47,426 bases of DNA from Patescibacteria group bacterium (GTDB taxonomy: Bacteria > Patescibacteriota > Patescibacteriia > Patescibacteriales > GWC2-42-12): assembly GCA_028703305.1 (NCBI GenBank), contig JAQVNC010000002.1, forward strand, positions 1 through 47,426, given 5' to 3'. Positions 46,413-47,426 of this stretch are shown here, one piece after another. The translations under genes were made by a program, and so were the position numbers. The stretch's first letter is position 1. The number at the start of each line of letters is the position of its first letter. The notes beneath the pieces were generated by a model. The model was not told where the DNA came from. It ran no database searches and worked only from the letters and a program-made list of their open reading frames with translations.

Positions 46413-47426
46413 ATGCCATTTTACCTGCAAATTTTTATAATTACCTTTTTGCTGTCGGCCGGGCTGACTTTTTTGGTAATGAAGCTGGCTGTGAGACTAA
46501 ATATTACCGATAAGCCTGATAAGGGCAGAAAAATTCACGCGCGAGAAACTCCGCTCTTAGGCGGATTAGCCATTTTCGCGTCGTTTTTTATAATTTTATA
46601 TTTTGTCCATGACAAACTTTTAACAGGCCAGCTTGAGCCGCGGCATTGGCTGGGTTTTTTTATTGGCGCCGGTTTTTTAATGATTGGCGGCTATTTGGAC
46701 GACAAATATAATTTAAAACCGGTTTATCAGATTATCTGGCCGATTCTGGCCATAATTTGCGTTATTGCCGGAGGCGTGCAAATTGAAAAAATTACCAATC
46801 CGTTCGGCGGGTTTATCTATCTTGGCGCGGCTTCGGCCATTTTAATCGCTCTCTGGCTTTTGGGCATGATGTACACGACTAAACTTTTAGACGGGCTGGA
46901 CGGCTTGGTTTCCGGCATGACCGCGATTGGCGCTTTAGTGATTTTTTTGTTTACCATGAGCGAGAAATATTATCAGCCGGACATCGGCTTGGCCGCGTTA
47001 ATTTTGGCGGCCTCTTGCCTCGGGTTTTTATTTTTTAACTGGCATCCGGCAAAAATATTTTTAGGCGAAGGCGGGTCGCTGTTTTTAGGCTATGCCCTAG
47101 GGGTGCTCTCAATTATCTCGGGCGGTAAAATCGCTATCGCCTTGCTCGTTATGGGCATACCGATTTTGGACGTGGCCTGGACGATCCTAAGGCGTTTGGC
47201 TTCTGGCAAAAATCCTTTTAAATTCGCGGACAGAAAGCATTTGCATTTTCGGCTTTTAAATATGGGCTTAAGCGTTAGAAAATCGGTTTTATTTTTCTAT
47301 TCCGTTTCCATTATTTTCGGCCTGTCGGCCTTGTTTTTACAAAGCAAAGGCAAAGTTTTGGCCTTGGCCGCGCTATTGGTAATTATGATATTGGTGGTCA
47401 TGTTTTTTGCTTATCTTGACAGAAAG
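46413..47426 (+). CDS. WecA/TagO-like polyprenyl-phosphate sugar-1-phosphate transferase, 3' end outside window
   Basis: 338 codons are open to the right edge, so the C-terminus is missing. It has about ten membrane helices and MraY/WecA family motifs: KGRKIHARETPLLGGLAIF, MIGGYLDDKYNL, TTKLLDGLDGLVSGM, and NWHPAKIFLGEGGSLFLGY, where the usual GD(S/T)G has Glu for Asp. HLHFRLLNMG follows, in place of the HHHxxxxG of MraY. Such enzymes start wall-polymer or glycan synthesis by loading a HexNAc-1-phosphate onto undecaprenyl phosphate. The Glu substitution should be checked, as this Asp is considered catalytic in MraY. Confidence 0.88.
   Translation, partial: MPFYLQIFIITFLLSAGLTFLVMKLAVRLNITDKPDKGRKIHARETPLLGGLAIFASFFIILYFVHDKLLTGQLEPRHWLGFFIGAGFLMIGGYLDDKYNLKPVYQIIWPILAIICVIAGGVQIEKITNPFGGFIYLGAASAILIALWLLGMMYTTKLLDGLDGLVSGMTAIGALVIFLFTMSEKYYQPDIGLAALILAASCLGFLFFNWHPAKIFLGEGGSLFLGYALGVLSIISGGKIAIALLVMGIPILDVAWTILRRLASGKNPFKFADRKHLHFRLLNMGLSVRKSVLFFYSVSIIFGLSALFLQSKGKVLALAALLVIMILVVMFFAYLDRK

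Noticed and set aside
1-47426. tRNA, rRNA and CRISPR content
   Set aside because: No T-loop-like GGTTCRA patterns with a matching cloverleaf, no rRNA stretches and no regularly spaced direct repeats were found by eye; a tRNA scan would settle it.

Overview
The window looks like a chromosomal segment of a candidate-phyla-radiation bacterium (Patescibacteria, probably in or near the Parcubacteria). This is inferred from AT-rich, densely packed genes, compact or shortened versions of housekeeping proteins (HrcA, MiaB), a predicted type IV pilus cluster, several leaderless promoters, and many short palindromic repeats, some inside essential genes. I could not run a taxonomic search, so the assignment rests on style of content only. 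I saw no rRNA, tRNA, CRISPR array, transposase or phage gene.

Layout. 1-6319 (minus strand): a type IV pilus/pseudopilus operon read as pilB, pilC, a GspH-like pseudopilin, a PilV-like pilin, a PsbP-like membrane-anchored protein, a PilW-like pilin and a PilX-like protein cut by the window edge. 6433-18357 (mostly plus): cell-wall genes (mraY, SEDS ftsW/rodA, murG, murC, mreD-like, mrdA) interrupted by an amidohydrolase, a P-loop ATPase, a DHH phosphoesterase and small unknown genes. 18493-24558 (plus): a heat-shock cluster with a perfect CIRCE, hrcA, a Nudix-GrpE fusion, hsp20, dnaK, an HD-domain gene and dnaJ; then miaB and miaA. 26542-28625 (minus): a Cys-rich small protein, a candidate 26-codon leaderless minigene, and gatB. 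28652-33479 (minus): a thymidylate/deoxynucleotide operon, thyA, dcd-like, dCMP-deaminase-like, folA, Nudix, P-loop kinase and a thymidylate kinase-dUTPase fusion. 33588-40490: a slipin (minus), then an ECF sigma factor, two small membrane genes and a MacAB-like efflux system. 40557-42492 (minus): secE-nusG-rplK-rplA with probable L1 target sites in the leaders. 42773-47426: a membrane-anchored Clp-type AAA+ protein with a DnaJ-like zinc motif, a small unknown gene, and a WecA/MraY-family transferase cut by the right edge.

How it fits together. The wall genes provide lipid I/II synthesis, polymerisation and cross-linking. The heat-shock cluster forms a DnaK-DnaJ-GrpE-Hsp20 set under HrcA. The deoxynucleotide operon links cytosine deamination, C5 methylation, folate reduction and dTMP phosphorylation; its ThyA has Asp where uracil-specific enzymes have Asn, and its Dcd homologue lacks the usual catalytic Glu.

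Most worth following up: the Nudix-GrpE and Tmk-Dut fusions; the odd active sites in the thymidylate operon; two families of hairpin elements whose stems change while their cores stay constant, one ending exactly 26 nt before the next gene at both sites; palindromes inserted in frame in murG, murC, dnaK and a small secreted-type protein; the leaderless minigene; a structured 3' region after the gene at 15340; and the membrane-anchored, zinc-motif Clp protein.
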